Shown here: positions 22,669 to 30,697 of the stretch, piece by piece
Layout of the letters: each line of letters begins with the position of its first letter
How positions within the stretch are numbered: the first letter of the stretch is position 1
From: a virus
Reading direction: 5' to 3' (one strand)
Virus record (IMG/VR): IMGVR_UViG_3300010054_000046
Span: 1 to 38,681 of that record
Length of the DNA stretch: 38,681 bases
Program-made: the position numbers and the translations under genes
Notes under the pieces: generated by a model
Told to the model about the DNA's origin: nothing
Database searches by the model: none
What the model saw: only the letters and a program-made list of their open reading frames with translations

Positions 22669-25227
22669 ATGGCACAAAATAGCAGAATAGGCCGGCAATA
22701 CAACCAAACCAGGCAAAATAGGCCTTCAAACATAATACTTCCAAAAAGCCAATCTTTAAGCGTTCAAAACCTTAAAAAGTGGAAGGATGCCGTAGAACTT
22801 GCCTCGCTGGCAGAAAACCCAAACCGGGCACCCTTAATGGACGTTTACCGCTCCATTACACGAGACCTACACTTAAAGAGCGATATCCAAACCAGGATCC
22901 TCAAAATAATGGGTTCCAAGTTCAAGGTGACAGATATTAACGGAACGGAAAATACAGACCTGCAGAAGCTTTTTAAAGCCCAATGGTTTAATAGGTTCCT
23001 TTACCATTCCATGAAAGCTAAATTTTGGGGATCCTCTGTAATTGAGCTTTGGGATTTAGATCCTGAAACGCTCCAGCTAAAGGCCACCAATTACATACCT
23101 TCAGAAAATGTACTTTTTACTGAGGGCTTAATTGTCAAAGAGGTGGGAGATGAAACCGGCTATCCGTACAAGGAGGGAATTTATGAGCCCTATTATATCC
23201 AGGTGGGTACCAATAATGATTTAGGTATTCTGGAGGATGTGGCACCGGACGCGCTTGCCAAGAAATTTGCAAAGGCCGCGTGGCTGGAATTCTGCGAAAA
23301 ATATGGGATAGCTCCACGTTGGGTTACCACCGATAGTTTTAGCGATACCAGGCACAAAGAATTAGCCGAAATGATGGCCTCAATGGTTAATAACCATTGG
23401 GCGGTATTGCAAGGCAATGAGAAGATTGAGACGATGCAGGTGCAGGGTGGAAATGCCAAGGCAATTTTTGATGAGCTCATTCAAAGGATGAATTCCGAAA
23501 TGAGTAAAGGGATCCTCGGGCAAGACGGTACCACCAACTCAAACGAAAATGCCGGCACTTATGGAAGCCTCAGGGTTATGCAGGACGTGGCCGATGACAG
23601 GCACGAGGCCGATAAGACAGATATAAGTTATTTAATTAATGACGAGCTGCTTTGGCGACTGGAGGAGATCAGCCCCGCCTATAAAGGCATTAGTAATTAC
23701 AAATTTGATTGGGACGAAAGTAAGGAGCTTACTCCAGAGGAATTAATTGAGACGGTGGTAAAATTATCCAGTGCCGGGTACCAGGTAGATATTAAATATC
23801 TTACAGAGCAGACCGGTATTCCTATTACTGAATTTAAGCAAGCTGTTAATCCTAATTCTCCCACGCCTCCAAATGAAGGCGAAAAAAAAAAGGCCAACCA
23901 GAAGCAAGATTTAAACGCCTTAATCTCTAAGGAGATAGTTACCTATTACACCGAAAAGCTGTTATCTACCGACTCCTTTAATATGGAGGCGGTAGAACTA
24001 AGCAATTATACCCGGTTAATTGAGAAGCTGGCCAAGGATCTACACGAAGGAAAAATTAAAGGTGCCGATTTCAATGAAGACCTGGTAAGGCAAACTTATA
24101 AAGATCTATCTGAGGCGGCCGGTTCTGGTTATGGTAAGGAGTTTTACAACTACGATTCCAACGCCGAGCGTAAACTGGAGCTAAGACAGAACCTGTACAA
24201 GTTCTCTGGTGCTAAAACCTACCAGCAAACTGCAAAACTCAACTTTCTACTTCAGGGAGAAGACGGGGAGCCGAGAAGCTTCTCAGAATTCCGTAAAGAA
24301 GCGCTAAAGCTTAACGAGCAGTACAACCAGAACTATTTAAGGACTGAGTACCAAACCTCACAGCGTGCGGCCGCACAGGCCGAGAAATGGGCTAAATATG
24401 AAGGCCAGAAAGGGGTTTACCCTAACCTGCAATATAAAACGGCCAAAGATGACCGGGTAAGGGATGACCACGACGCCGTTGATGATGTTATAAAAGCGGT
24501 TGACGATAAGTTTTGGGATAAGTGGTATCCTCCTAATGGCTGGAATTGCAGGTGCTATGTAATACAGACAAATAAACCGGTAACCAGGGGAACGCCGGAG
24601 GGGGATCCTACAATGGGCTTTCATAATAACGTAGGCAAGAAAGGCAACGTATTTGACGAGGAGCACCCTTATTTTATATTTCCTCCGAAAGAAGTTAAAA
24701 AAGTGCGTTCAGGCTTTGAAAACCTTAAGATTGCCGAGCCTATGTATGAGCAAATCTACTCGAAAGGAAAGGCCAAGCTTGAGGGATCAGTCTGGGCAGA
24801 TCCTAAAGATTTTAAGGCAAATATTGATACCGGTAAAATTATGGTAGATAAGCTTGGGGTTAATGTGAAAATACGGCCACACGTGAACTCCTCTATACTT
24901 CAAAAAACCAAAAACCCGGAACTGGAGATTAACGGCAGGGTGGCAGACCTTAAAAACTTGAAGTCAAACAAAGGGGTTTCAAACGCCTTTCGGAAAGCTA
25001 AGGAGCAAATGGGAAGTGAAAAAAGCTATTCTGTGGTTCTGAACCTGGATAACATTAAAAAGCCAAATTTTGAAGTTTTAAAGAAAGAGCTTAATAATAG
25101 AATCAGCCCGGAGCGCGGCAAAAAGATATCCAGCGTATTTTTTACCTATAAGCAAAATGCCGCTGAAATCGTACGGGAGGAAATAATTAAAAGAGATTAC
25201 AAAAAACTGGAGGACCTACTTAAATAA
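22669..25227 (+). CDS. Portal-MuF fusion with C-terminal nuclease-toxin-like domain
   Basis: 852 residues in three parts. Residues about 1-410 are a DUF935-type portal (Mu gp29). Residues about 540-660 are a MuF/SPP1 gp7 head-morphogenesis domain with DRVRDDHDAVDD and PPNGWNCRCYVI. Residues about 690-852 resemble CdiA-CT-type toxins: NPELEING, then ADLK, giving Glu751/Glu753, Asp760 and Lys762 as a candidate PD-(D/E)xK site, then a helix and SYSVVLNLDNI. MuF-linked toxins are known; that the domain is an active nuclease is inference. In Mu, portal and MuF are separate genes. Confidence 0.82.
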   Translation: MAQNSRIGRQYNQTRQNRPSNIILPKSQSLSVQNLKKWKDAVELASLAENPNRAPLMDVYRSITRDLHLKSDIQTRILKIMGSKFKVTDINGTENTDLQKLFKAQWFNRFLYHSMKAKFWGSSVIELWDLDPETLQLKATNYIPSENVLFTEGLIVKEVGDETGYPYKEGIYEPYYIQVGTNNDLGILEDVAPDALAKKFAKAAWLEFCEKYGIAPRWVTTDSFSDTRHKELAEMMASMVNNHWAVLQGNEKIETMQVQGGNAKAIFDELIQRMNSEMSKGILGQDGTTNSNENAGTYGSLRVMQDVADDRHEADKTDISYLINDELLWRLEEISPAYKGISNYKFDWDESKELTPEELIETVVKLSSAGYQVDIKYLTEQTGIPITEFKQAVNPNSPTPPNEGEKKKANQKQDLNALISKEIVTYYTEKLLSTDSFNMEAVELSNYTRLIEKLAKDLHEGKIKGADFNEDLVRQTYKDLSEAAGSGYGKEFYNYDSNAERKLELRQNLYKFSGAKTYQQTAKLNFLLQGEDGEPRSFSEFRKEALKLNEQYNQNYLRTEYQTSQRAAAQAEKWAKYEGQKGVYPNLQYKTAKDDRVRDDHDAVDDVIKAVDDKFWDKWYPPNGWNCRCYVIQTNKPVTRGTPEGDPTMGFHNNVGKKGNVFDEEHPYFIFPPKEVKKVRSGFENLKIAEPMYEQIYSKGKAKLEGSVWADPKDFKANIDTGKIMVDKLGVNVKIRPHVNSSILQKTKNPELEINGRVADLKNLKSNKGVSNAFRKAKEQMGSEKSYSVVLNLDNIKKPNFEVLKKELNNRISPERGKKISSVFFTYKQNAAEIVREEIIKRDYKKLEDLLK

Positions 25228-25233
25228 AAAGGG

Positions 25234-25266
25234 AGGGGGCTTGATAGCTTTCGCCCTCGCGCCCCC
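25234..25266 (+). repeat. GC-rich hairpin after the portal fusion gene
   Basis: GGGGGC and GCCCCC pair across 21 nt in the 71-bp gap, standing out from the AT-rich surroundings. No T run follows, so it is a weak terminator at most; it may set mRNA stability between the portal and gpG-like genes. Confidence 0.4.
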
Positions 25267-25298
25267 GTGTGTTGGTACAAATATACAAAAAAATTAAA

Positions 25299-25823
25299 AT
25301 GCCTAACAACTTACCTGATTTTAAGAAAATTGGAGCGGATCTAATAAAGGATGCCCAAACGATTGCCGAGGTTGAAATGATCAACTTTATAATGAGCAAT
25401 TTTGAAAAGCAGGGATTTACCGATACCGGCTTTACTGCCTGGCAGGGTAGAAAAGACGATGCCGACCCCGGCCGGGCAATCCTGGTTAAATCTGCACAGC
25501 TCCGGGATTCCGTAAAGATAACCGAAAGCAACCCGCAGCGGGTTGTTGCATCGGCTACGGCTAAGCACGCAGAAATACATAACGAGGGTGGTATGGTAAA
25601 CATTCCAATTACCAAGAAAATGCGTAAATACTTCTGGTTTATGTACCACCGTACCGAAGACGAGAAATTTAAAGCAATGGCGCTTACCAAGAAAAAGGCC
25701 TTTTCCTTTAGAATGCCACAGCGGCAATATATGGGGGAATCGGTAACCTTTAATAAGCATATAGAAGATTTACTATTTAAGGCAATTACCAACCGGTTTA
25801 AAAGCCATTTAAACTCTAATTAA
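25299..25823 (+). CDS. Virion morphogenesis protein (gpG-like tail completion)
   Basis: 174 residues from MPNNLPDF; the ATG preceded by an A-rich leader is preferred to a GTG at 25269. The middle has the family signature: HAEIHNEGG, then a hydrophobic/aromatic stretch, then FRMPQRQYMG near residue 145. Mu gpG-like proteins act in head-tail joining. It follows the portal-MuF gene as gpG follows gpF in Mu. Confidence 0.78.
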   Translation: MPNNLPDFKKIGADLIKDAQTIAEVEMINFIMSNFEKQGFTDTGFTAWQGRKDDADPGRAILVKSAQLRDSVKITESNPQRVVASATAKHAEIHNEGGMVNIPITKKMRKYFWFMYHRTEDEKFKAMALTKKKAFSFRMPQRQYMGESVTFNKHIEDLLFKAITNRFKSHLNSN

Positions 25824-25825
25824 TA

Positions 25826-26365
25826 ATGGAAAATTTAAAAGAGCTGTACCTGGAGCACGAGAAAAGGATAACAGATAATATTGCAGAAATTAAGCACGTT
25901 GACCTGTGGAGTGAGCAGGTGGGATTTTTAGCCGAGGAGCAGCCCTTCAGGAGCCCGGCGGTTTTCTTTTCTTACAGGATCCTGGAAACTGATGACCAGG
26001 GCGAAAAAATACAGCAGCTTCGCCTCCAGGTAGAAATATATCTTTTCTATGAAACCTTTGCAGAGACAAAACGAGGAAGTAAGCGGCAGGGCAAGGCGCT
26101 GGCATTCCTTGATCTTTTAACCAGGATAAATGCCTGTTACCACGGAAGCCACGGCCAGTACTTTAGTGAAATGAGGAGGACGGGCTTTAGCCCGGTGGAG
26201 ACTGGAACCGCGAACCTTTTGTACGTTCAGCGTTATGAATGCAGCGTAAACGATGCATCAGCCCAGGCAATTTTTGAAAGCTTGAAATTTGATAATATGC
26301 AGGTGGAAGTTGTAAAAGAAAAGGACCCGGTACCGGATGCCGGCAATCAGTTATACGACATCTGA
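25826..26365 (+). CDS. Tail terminator/connector candidate (gp37 position)
   Basis: 179 residues with a mixed alpha/beta core (LRLQVEIYLFYETFAETKRG) as in small head-tail connector or tail-terminator proteins. It is the last gene of the rightward head module. Its 3' end overlaps the convergent leftward HTH gene by 19 bp. The assignment rests mainly on position after the gpG-like gene. Confidence 0.55.
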   Translation: MENLKELYLEHEKRITDNIAEIKHVDLWSEQVGFLAEEQPFRSPAVFFSYRILETDDQGEKIQQLRLQVEIYLFYETFAETKRGSKRQGKALAFLDLLTRINACYHGSHGQYFSEMRRTGFSPVETGTANLLYVQRYECSVNDASAQAIFESLKFDNMQVEVVKEKDPVPDAGNQLYDI

Positions 26366-26547
26366 TTTTTACCGTAAACGTAGCCTTCAACGGTTTTAGG
26401 CTTTAAATCGAAGTGGTCGGCGGTTTGATTAAGGCACCAAACAGTGGTATGCTTTTTTACACCAAATTCCAGCATTTTATCAAGCTTGGTGAAGTAAGCA
26501 ATAATTTTTTGTTTACGCCTCTGGTGTAATTGTAGATCTCTTGCCAT
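26347..26547 (-). CDS. Small HTH protein, candidate middle/late regulator
   Basis: 66 residues, basic. The C-terminal half (VWCLNQTADHFDLKPKTVEGYVYG) fits a helix-turn-helix. It has its own strong promoter, is preceded by a terminator that isolates it from the early operon, and reads toward the head genes. That layout, between early and late blocks, fits a transcription regulator acting like Mu Mor/C, though there is no sequence resemblance that I can see. Confidence 0.6.
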   Translation of the reverse strand: MARDLQLHQRRKQKIIAYFTKLDKMLEFGVKKHTTVWCLNQTADHFDLKPKTVEGYVYGKNQMSYN

Positions 26548-26565
26548 GTGTTAAAAAGGATAAAA

Positions 26566-26596
26566 CAAATGTATACAGTTTGTTAATACGGCGCAA
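26566..26596 (-). promoter_or_regulatory. Strong promoter of the small HTH gene
   Basis: On the - strand TTG (26594-26596) and TACATTTG (26566-26573) are 20 bp apart, an excellent Bacteroidetes promoter. It places the transcript start about 10 nt before the ATG at 26547, giving a very short leader. Confidence 0.75.
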
Positions 26597-26601
26597 GGCG
26601 A

Positions 26602-26631
26602 ATTAAAAAAGCCCCTACTAAGAGGGGCTTT
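26602..26631 (-). terminator. Terminator of the leftward early operon
   Basis: Stem AAAGCCCCT/AGGGGCTTT (26608-26616 with 26623-26631), 6-nt loop, followed by a T run on the - strand. It ends the early operon just before the promoter of the small HTH gene. Confidence 0.85.
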
Positions 26632-26652
26632 GTTGTTAATTAGGTGTTAATT

Positions 26653-26874
26653 CTATTCGTAAGAAGGAACTTCAGCTTTATGGACTTCAACCATTCCGGT
26701 AATTCCTTCAAAGCGATGTTTACCCGCGATTTGTTGCATGTTTTTCAAACAGTTCTCTTTGACGTAGTTCTTATCTGGAAAGGCTGCGGCCTCCATTATA
26801 AAGTTCGCAAATTTGGTTTCGCCGCTTGGTTTCATTTCCCTATAGGCGTAAAATATTAAAAAGTCTCTCATCAT
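26653..26874 (-). CDS. Small hypothetical protein, last early gene
   Basis: 73 residues (or 72 from the second Met), opening MRDFLIFYAYREMKPSGETKF. It has a compact alpha/beta look with no Cys and no signal peptide. It overlaps the TPR gene by 4 nt and lies directly before the operon terminator. No family recognised. Confidence 0.6.
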   Translation of the reverse strand: MMRDFLIFYAYREMKPSGETKFANFIMEAAAFPDKNYVKENCLKNMQQIAGKHRFEGITGMVEVHKAEVPSYE

Positions 26875-27530
26875 TTATTATTTAGAGTTTCAATTTCTTG
26901 CTCAATTCCCTGGACACTTATTTTAGCAGAATATTCCGGCTCCAGCTCTATTGCTTTAGTTGCCGCGGCTTTCGCTTTTTCATAGTGTGTAAGAGCTTCT
27001 TTTAAGTTCGTGGTGGCAATGGTCTCCTGCTTGCTTTTATCATCTGTCCAGGTCTTATTTGCCGGCACAGTCTTATATTTCCATTCGCGGGCAAGTTCAC
27101 GCTCGGCAAGTGCAAGGTTTGCATAAACCTTTGCGGTACCGGCTCCATTCTCAGCCATAAATTGAAGGTCTCTAATTGCCTGGGCAAAATCTTCCATAGA
27201 GGCGGCGCTGGTTAAGTTGCAACGTGCCCGGATCCACCGGTAGTCTATATTTTCAGGATTGGCGGTTATGGCCTTTGAAATATATCCTTTAACTATATGG
27301 CTGGCGCCGGCAGTTAAATGAGAATTAGCCAGCAGGTAATTTGCTTGCTCGTTATTAGGTTCGCTCTCCAGGGCAATGCGGAGCAATTTGCGGCCTTCTA
27401 AAGAAGTGGGATCCTCCTTGAGTAAGTATTGAGCCTCATTAATTAAAGCGGGTGTATTTTCGGGCAGGTCTGCCTGGGCAAAAAGGGTACCGGCAGTTGC
27501 AAGGAAAATGATAAGTAGTAATTTTTTCAT
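26871..27530 (-). CDS. Secreted TPR-repeat protein
   Basis: 219 residues with a Sec signal peptide (1-19, ends LFAQ). At least four helix pairs follow with TPR-like spacing (NEQANYLLANSHL, YANLALAERELA, LTHYEKAKAAATKAIELEP). TPRs mediate protein binding, here in the periplasm or outside. Secreted proteins are unusual in an early operon and suggest a lysogenic-conversion gene. Downstream overlap with the 73-residue gene suggests a two-gene moron. Confidence 0.75.
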   Translation of the reverse strand: MKKLLLIIFLATAGTLFAQADLPENTPALINEAQYLLKEDPTSLEGRKLLRIALESEPNNEQANYLLANSHLTAGASHIVKGYISKAITANPENIDYRWIRARCNLTSAASMEDFAQAIRDLQFMAENGAGTAKVYANLALAERELAREWKYKTVPANKTWTDDKSKQETIATTNLKEALTHYEKAKAAATKAIELEPEYSAKISVQGIEQEIETLNNK

Positions 27531-27532
27531 GG

Positions 27533-27775
27533 CTAATGGACTGATGGTTCTACATTTACACTAGAAGAATTCTTTTTAGGTTTTCCTTCATTGGTAAGAG
27601 GAACAAAACAGCTATCAATCAAGGTTTTTCTAACTGACAATTTTCCCGGAATGAGAACCATTTCAAAATTTTTGTAAATCCATCCGCCAGGTACCCTTAT
27701 GACCTTCAAAAGTTGATTTAGTTCTAATTCTTCGTGAAGTTCTAAGTTGTAGATTGTTTTTGTTTGCTCTGACAT
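27533..27775 (-). CDS. Small hypothetical protein
   Basis: 80 residues, beta-rich (LLKVIRVPGGWIYKNFEMVLIPG). It begins just downstream of a terminator and may head a short unit with the TPR and 73-residue genes. The leader contains no perfect TAnnTTTG box, so the promoter is unclear. No function assigned. Confidence 0.6.
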   Translation of the reverse strand: MSEQTKTIYNLELHEELELNQLLKVIRVPGGWIYKNFEMVLIPGKLSVRKTLIDSCFVPLTNEGKPKKNSSSVNVEPSVH

Positions 27776-27825
27776 TCTTGATATTATTAAAATTGAAGTT
27801 TCTAAGTTACTGAATTCCTTTTAAA

Positions 27826-27849
27826 TAAAAAGAGGGAAAAATCCCCTCC
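27826..27849 (-). terminator. Internal terminator in the early region
   Basis: Stem GAGGGA/TCCCCTC with a short A-rich loop (one bulge), followed on the - strand by TTTTTATTT. It separates the replication part of the early operon from the TPR unit. Confidence 0.65.
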
Positions 27850-27855
27850 AGTTAA

Positions 27856-28023
27856 CTATAAAATAAAAGCGGCAATTATACAGGCTATTAAAACAATCAC
27901 AATAACGGAAAATATTAAGCCCGTACCAGAATCATTACCCACAACCATCGGGTCATTTACTAAGCTATCCCAGGCAATATAATCCTCCTCCTTTAACCTG
28001 TCCAAGTAGTCTTTATCTATCAT
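27856..28023 (-). CDS. 55-residue tail-anchored membrane protein
   Basis: Small frame from ATG 28021-28023 (MIDKDYLDRLKEEDY) with an acidic N-terminal part and a C-terminal transmembrane helix (about 36-55, GLIFSVIVIVLIACIIAAFI). It is followed directly by the internal terminator. Role unknown; possibly superinfection exclusion or membrane tethering. Confidence 0.6.
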   Translation of the reverse strand: MIDKDYLDRLKEEDYIAWDSLVNDPMVVGNDSGTGLIFSVIVIVLIACIIAAFIL

Positions 28024-28070
28024 AATAATTCAATATTTGATCAATATAATTATCGGCTATGGAGCCAATA

Positions 28071-28526
28071 TTAAGCATTATCGGGTTTTTCAATTTCGCC
28101 TTTTTCAACCAATTCATTGTATTCTGCCTTCATTACAGGAGCTAACACTTCATAACACTCACTACAGAAGTAATTAGAATCAGAATCTTCCGCGGCACTT
28201 TCCATATCTACTTTTTTATCACAGCTTACGCACTCAACCAGGCAATCTTCGTTAATTCCCTCATAGGGATTTTGATTAATCAAATCAATAACTTTTGTCT
28301 CCACCCTTTGAACATTTATTAATATTCTGGCCGGTTCTCCTCGTCTTAAGCTTGAATTAAAATCTTCAATAATGTTTTTAGCAGTTTCAATGGCCTCCTC
28401 ATTAGTTGAAGGTGCCTCGTACCGCCTTGTTTTTTCTAATTTTTCATTCCATGAGTCCGGCCACTTTTCGGCGTTCTTAACGGTCATTTCAAAATGAAGT
28501 TCTGTGTTTTCTAAAAATGTTTGCAT
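28071..28526 (-). CDS. Hypothetical protein with a C-terminal zinc finger
   Basis: 151 residues. The N-terminal half is helical. A four-Cys zinc finger lies near 97-125 (CVSCDKK, then CSECYEVL). A probable nucleic-acid or protein-binding accessory of early replication. No named family. Confidence 0.6.
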   Translation of the reverse strand: MQTFLENTELHFEMTVKNAEKWPDSWNEKLEKTRRYEAPSTNEEAIETAKNIIEDFNSSLRRGEPARILINVQRVETKVIDLINQNPYEGINEDCLVECVSCDKKVDMESAAEDSDSNYFCSECYEVLAPVMKAEYNELVEKGEIEKPDNA

Positions 28527-28549
28527 CAGTTTAAGGTTAGAGGTTAATA

Positions 28550-28999
28550 TTACAGTTCATTAAAATTATCGAGCCACCTTTGTTGGCGTAGGAAGGTATC
28601 GGGCAGCTGCTTTTGGATCCCGTTTTTGTGAGCCAGCCAGTTATTGTATCGTGGTATGGCCTTGAGGGCTTCAATTTTGTCCTTTTTAGAAAGCTTCTCC
28701 CAAAGCTTCTCGGCCACGGTTCTCTTTTGCTTGACTGAATAAACCGCCCAGAAGGTTTCAAAATCAAGCTTTGGCTCCCCAACTTTTATATCAAAGTTGC
28801 TAATTGCCTTCCAGCCCTTAATTTGCTGCTCCTTGTACGGGAATTTTCCCTTTATAAAAAGCCAGTTTACTTGCTTATCGTCCAGCTCACCCTCCAGGAG
28901 TTCGAACTTGGCTAAAAGGCCGTTTAAACGGTATTTAAAGAGCCATACAATGTTAGAGCCCTTTCCGGTTACGGTGTAGGTTGTAAATTGTTCACTCAT
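28550..28999 (-). CDS. Hypothetical early protein, replisome-organiser-like tail
   Basis: 149 residues. The C-terminal half (FETFWAVYSVKQKRTVAEKLWEKL, then KAIPRYNNWLA and LRQQRWLDNF) resembles the conserved tail of Bacteroidetes phage replication-organiser proteins. The N-terminal half is unassigned. It overlaps the DUF2786 gene by 4 nt. Likely a DNA replication/transposition accessory. Confidence 0.6.
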   Translation of the reverse strand: MSEQFTTYTVTGKGSNIVWLFKYRLNGLLAKFELLEGELDDKQVNWLFIKGKFPYKEQQIKGWKAISNFDIKVGEPKLDFETFWAVYSVKQKRTVAEKLWEKLSKKDKIEALKAIPRYNNWLAHKNGIQKQLPDTFLRQQRWLDNFNEL

Positions 29000-29601
29000 T
29001 GTTCAAGATATAATCCGGTTGATACTTGGGTTTTAAAATCTCCTCCTTTTATTCCATCTAATGCCATTCTGTCTCGCAGCTCTTTTTCAGATAATTTTGA
29101 GGTATCAATTTTTCTTACTTGGTCGCTTCTGTAGATCTTGCTGGCAATGATATACCTGGAGAAAAAGAGGTTTTGTAATTCTTCCCGGCGCTTTTTTCGG
29201 GTTTTAGCCGTTCTACACCTGTTTATTTTAGGAACGCATATTTTGTTAAACTGCGCCTTCATGTGCCGCCTGAAGTATTCGTAAGCGCTGGAGAGCATTA
29301 CAAAATCTAAATACTCCAGTTTTGCTACAATATCCCTGGCGCCGTATGTGTCTCGAAATAGCTCAATTTCCTTATCAGTGAAAAAGTATTCTTTTAACTG
29401 GCTGAATAACCAGAGCTCCATATTGGAAGAATACTTAAACCGGTAATCCTGCTTATTGATGTTTTTAATATACTCCTCGTCGAGGTTGTACTTTTTCATC
29501 AACCTATTTAAGGCTGCATCGGCGGCCACCTTTTCTCCATTTTCTCCCCGGTTTACCAATTCGTAAACCTTGGCAATTTTACTTCTTACTTTTTCGTCCA
29601 T
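28996..29601 (-). CDS. DUF2786 family protein
   Basis: 201 residues. The first 45 residues match DUF2786: KIAKVYELVNRGENGEKVAADAALNRLM followed by KKYNLDEE. The rest is helical and basic, with an Arg/Lys-rich stretch (CRTAKTRKKRREEL) that could bind nucleic acid. Common in transposable and other phages' early regions; function unknown. Confidence 0.75.
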   Translation of the reverse strand: MDEKVRSKIAKVYELVNRGENGEKVAADAALNRLMKKYNLDEEYIKNINKQDYRFKYSSNMELWLFSQLKEYFFTDKEIELFRDTYGARDIVAKLEYLDFVMLSSAYEYFRRHMKAQFNKICVPKINRCRTAKTRKKRREELQNLFFSRYIIASKIYRSDQVRKIDTSKLSEKELRDRMALDGIKGGDFKTQVSTGLYLEQ

Positions 29602-29604
29602 TCG

Positions 29605-29928
29605 TTATGCTAATTTTTGGTTTAATTGATCTTTTAAAATTGATACGGCGTTACGCTCGTAGCTGTCCTGCTCGGTGTCAAAATACACGTCTTGCAGGCG
29701 CTGCTCCAGTTCGTAGGCTTCGTGGTATTGAAGATTGAATTTAACAGGCTTATCATCGGGGTTCATTTGTACCTCCAGTGACTTCTTGGCGATTTTTAGA
29801 AATACTTGTTGGAAAAGGCTTTTATGAAGTTTCTCCTCTTTAGTAAGAATGCCGGAAAACTCAATATTGGTTAACAATTTATGAGCTACCACCACGTGCC
29901 GGGATTTAATTTTAAGGCTTACTTTCAT
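29605..29928 (-). CDS. Hypothetical early protein
   Basis: 107 residues, alpha/beta then helical (FNLQYHEAYELEQRLQDVYF). Very basic N-terminus. Overlaps the end of the upstream small membrane protein gene by 17 nt. No motif recognised. Confidence 0.6.
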   Translation of the reverse strand: MKVSLKIKSRHVVVAHKLLTNIEFSGILTKEEKLHKSLFQQVFLKIAKKSLEVQMNPDDKPVKFNLQYHEAYELEQRLQDVYFDTEQDSYERNAVSILKDQLNQKLA

Positions 29929-30055
29929 CGTCCTTTTGGGTGAGGTTATATATTCCCACGGAGCACCAGCCGCCCACCAGGTATTTTAGACTGTCTGGGT
30001 AAAAATTGGCAATAATAGCGGTGAGGATTATTAAAATGAGGTATACTGCTTTCAT
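29912..30055 (-). CDS. 47-residue membrane protein
   Basis: Tiny frame, MKAVYLILIILTAIIANFYP, with one N-terminal transmembrane segment and a polar tail ending ESKP. The start overlaps the upstream stop by 3-4 nt and the end overlaps the next start, typical of real small phage genes. Role unknown. Confidence 0.6.
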   Translation of the reverse strand: MKAVYLILIILTAIIANFYPDSLKYLVGGWCSVGIYNLTQKDDESKP

Positions 30056-30264
30056 AATATTGCGTTTACGGTTATTGTATAATCGGATATATCCTTTTTG
30101 GTATGGGCAAACTCCATTTTCTCAATTTGTTGGTTTTGCTCATTTAATCGGCCTATTTCGGTGCTAAGCTTCAGTTTCTGCTCGTAGCTGGTACAATGTT
30201 CCAGATACGCCACAAAAGCCTCTAAAAGGCGCTTATTTTCCTTGTATTTGGCCTGGTATGTCAT
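30052..30264 (-). CDS. Small coiled-coil early protein
   Basis: 70 residues, helical throughout with Lys/Glu heptads (KLSTEIGRLNEQNQQIEKME). Overlaps both neighbours by about 4 nt. Probably a small regulatory or adaptor protein; no family recognised. Confidence 0.6.
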   Translation of the reverse strand: MTYQAKYKENKRLLEAFVAYLEHCTSYEQKLKLSTEIGRLNEQNQQIEKMEFAHTKKDISDYTITVNAIL

Positions 30265-30455
30265 ATTCTGCTACAGGTGCAATTTTCAACCGTCCTATTA
30301 CAGCCGTCGCAGTGCCATTTTTCGCCCCACCCGGAATAGTGTTTAAAGGTCATTGGCCATTTTCTACAGCTTGGGCAGGTTCCTTTGGTGGTGTGTTTAC
30401 CCCTTCTTTGTAGCTCAAGCTCTAATTCATTTGTTGTATAATTTTTTAAGCTCAT
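30261..30455 (-). CDS. Small zinc-ribbon protein
   Basis: 64 residues. Two Cys pairs, CPSC (about 27-30) and CDGC (about 49-52), form a zinc ribbon, with an extra CTC near the end. The family is common in phage early regions and may bind nucleic acid. One of a set of consecutive Cys-rich genes. Confidence 0.65.
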   Translation of the reverse strand: MSLKNYTTNELELELQRRGKHTTKGTCPSCRKWPMTFKHYSGWGEKWHCDGCNRTVENCTCSRI

Positions 30456-30457
30456 AG

Positions 30458-30697
30458 TTAATAGGTTTCCGGTTCTTTTAATCCTTGCTCTACGGCGCAG
30501 CCAAAATCTGAACAGGCATCTGACAGATCACAGCTACTGCAGCAAACAAATTCTAACTCCCACGCTTCTGGGTCTTCCTCTAAATAATCGCAATCACACT
30601 GGCAGTTTTTTACAACCCAGCTTTCTTTCATTACCGGGATATCGTCAATATCCCCAGAGCAATAGCAAGCTTGATAACATCTTGGACAACTATGCAT
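30458..30697 (-). CDS. Cys-rich small protein
   Basis: 79 residues with 15 Cys, including CPRC, CYC, CQCDCDY, VCCSSC. Such density suggests several zinc or disulfide sites. The net charge is strongly acidic. It overlaps the 42-residue gene by one base (TAATG). No function assigned. Confidence 0.6.
   Translation of the reverse strand: MHSCPRCYQACYCSGDIDDIPVMKESWVVKNCQCDCDYLEEDPEAWELEFVCCSSCDLSDACSDFGCAVEQGLKEPETY

Noticed and set aside
25220-25792. 190-residue frame antisense to the gpG-like gene
   Set aside because: The + strand frame has clear family motifs; the antisense frame is Ser/Cys/Ile-rich without domains.
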